NCBI GenBank assembly: GCA_027858795.1
Contig: JAQICF010000092.1
Location: 1-6,699 of the forward strand
Direction: 5' to 3'
DNA from: Candidatus Delongbacteria bacterium
GTDB lineage: Bacteria; Delongbacteria; UBA4055
Length of the DNA: 6,699 nucleotides
Shown here: positions 6,274 to 6,699 of the stretch, piece by piece
How the letters are laid out: each line of letters begins with the position of its first letter
How positions within the stretch are numbered: the first letter of the stretch is position 1
Program-made: the position numbers and the translations under genes
Notes under the pieces: model-generated
Told to the model about the DNA's origin: nothing
Database searches by the model: none
The model's input: only the letters and a program-made list of their open reading frames with translations

Positions 6274-6408
6274 ATGTCTAAGACTGGAGAAAAACCTGGA
6301 AAAGGTACATACACTTGTACAAAATGTGGTCAGAAAGTAACACTTGATGATAATTCCGATAAGTTACCACCTTGCCCTTCTTGTCATGGAACAAATTATC
6401 GTCCATAG
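6274..6408 (+). CDS. Small zinc-ribbon protein
   Basis: A 44-residue protein starting MSKTGEKPGKGTYTCTKCG. Two CxxC knuckles, Cys15/Cys18 and Cys34/Cys37, separated by QKVTLDD and a KLPPCPSCHG turn, form a rubredoxin-like zinc ribbon. Small zinc-ribbon proteins beginning with GEKPGKGTY are, from memory, widespread in bacteria; their role is not established. The frame is open upstream to a TTG at 6187 and an ATG at 6205, but those would add a non-family leader and overlap the HEPN-motif gene. The ATG at 6274 restores the usual N-terminus and has a modest purine-rich AAGAGA upstream. It lies 61 bp after the HEPN-motif gene and may be read from the same transcript. Confidence 0.78.
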   Translation: MSKTGEKPGKGTYTCTKCGQKVTLDDNSDKLPPCPSCHGTNYRP

Positions 6409-6675
6409 AATTCTTAGTAACGGATAGAGCGAAAAGCAAAGTTCTCACATAGTTTGTCAAAGTGAGTCCTCTATATGTTTTTAAATTAAACCATTAGCAA
6501 AAATTCAAGAAGTAAGATATATTCTTTATAAGTATCATTTTGTTAAAATATTCCTTTGTAAAGATTAGCTAAAATTTAAAAGATTCGGGCTAATACCTTT
6601 TTTGTGTTGTTAAATTCGATATAACTTACTATATATTTGTCATTTAACTATGAATTAAAATTTGAGGAATTTCAA
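6409..6675. other. Intergenic stretch without a recognisable gene
   Basis: This 267-bp, strongly AT-rich stretch holds no convincing reading frame on either strand. Weak features are a CTCAC/GTGAG pair around 6445-6465 with a 13-nt spacer, and a TTAGC/GCTAA pair at roughly 6566-6593 with a long spacer followed by six Ts (6598-6603), a poor terminator candidate. A promoter candidate lies at its right end. It probably separates the accessory cluster from an unrelated gene. Confidence 0.6.
6607..6635 (+). promoter_or_regulatory. Candidate promoter for the gene starting at 6676
   Basis: TTGTTA (6607-6612) and TATATA (6630-6635) are separated by 17 bp, the preferred spacing for a housekeeping sigma factor, with four matches in each hexamer. 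TATATT (6632-6637) overlaps as an alternative -10. The position, 40 bp before the ATG at 6676, is typical. The AT-rich background makes chance matches likely. Confidence 0.4.
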
Positions 6676-6699
6676 ATGACTAAAAAAATGCATTTATTG
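6676..6699 (+). CDS. 5' end of a gene running off the window
   Basis: ATG at 6676 opens eight codons (MTKKMHLL) to the window edge. It is preceded by GAGGA (6664-6668) with 7 nt spacing, and by a plausible promoter. The N-terminus is reminiscent of flavin-dependent monooxygenases of the NtaA/SnaA type, which often begin with a Met-Thr-Lys-Lys/Gln-Met/Leu-His-Leu-like string, but eight residues cannot support a family call. Confidence 0.5.

Noticed and set aside
6448..6470. TTTGTCAAAG resembling part of the IS terminal repeat TTTGTCAAGG
   Set aside because: The match is about 10 bases, flanking bases disagree, and no transposase sequence or TG boundary accompanies it; a chance similarity is likelier than a left IS end.
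1..6699. CRISPR array, tRNA or rRNA genes
   Set aside because: I found no regularly spaced direct repeats, no cloverleaf-like segments with GTTC-type T-arm sequences, and no rRNA-like conserved stretches on either strand.

Overview
The window is an AT-rich stretch (by eye around 30% G+C) from a bacterium, most likely a low-GC member of the Bacillota. Supporting signs are strong Shine-Dalgarno sequences of the AAGGAGG type close to their start codons, use of a TTG start, lysine- and isoleucine-rich proteins, and an IS3-type element end of a kind familiar from such genomes. The genus cannot be named from this sequence.

All supported genes lie on the + strand. Positions 1-110 are the right end of an IS3-family insertion sequence: the last 32 codons of its transposase plus the terminal inverted repeat. 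Only 7 bp later begins an 810-codon OLD-family ATPase/TOPRIM nuclease gene (118-2550) with complete ATPase motifs and an SMC-like coiled-coil insert. After a 99-bp gap with a possible promoter comes a tightly spaced cluster: a YdjM/DUF457-type membrane metal-dependent hydrolase (2650-3573), an unrecognised six-helix membrane protein (3584-4372), a PD-(D/E)XK-type nuclease-fold protein interrupted near its C-terminus by an apparent frameshift in a T7 run (4397-4871), and an unrecognised tryptophan-rich 114-residue protein (4922-5266). A 97-bp gap with a perfect 9-bp hairpin separates this from a 282-residue protein carrying a HEPN-type R-N-x3-H motif (5364-6212). A 44-residue zinc-ribbon protein follows (6274-6408). 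After a largely empty 267-bp stretch with a plausible promoter, a new gene starts at 6676 and runs off the window.

The mix of an OLD nuclease, a nuclease-fold protein, a HEPN-motif protein, two membrane proteins and an IS remnant looks like an accessory or defence-type island that collects genes piecemeal. No complete known defence system is visible: no UvrD-like helicase for Gabija, no MNT nucleotidyltransferase beside the HEPN protein, no restriction-modification methylase and no CRISPR array. That these genes cooperate is inference from proximity only; the best-supported co-transcribed unit is 2650-5266.
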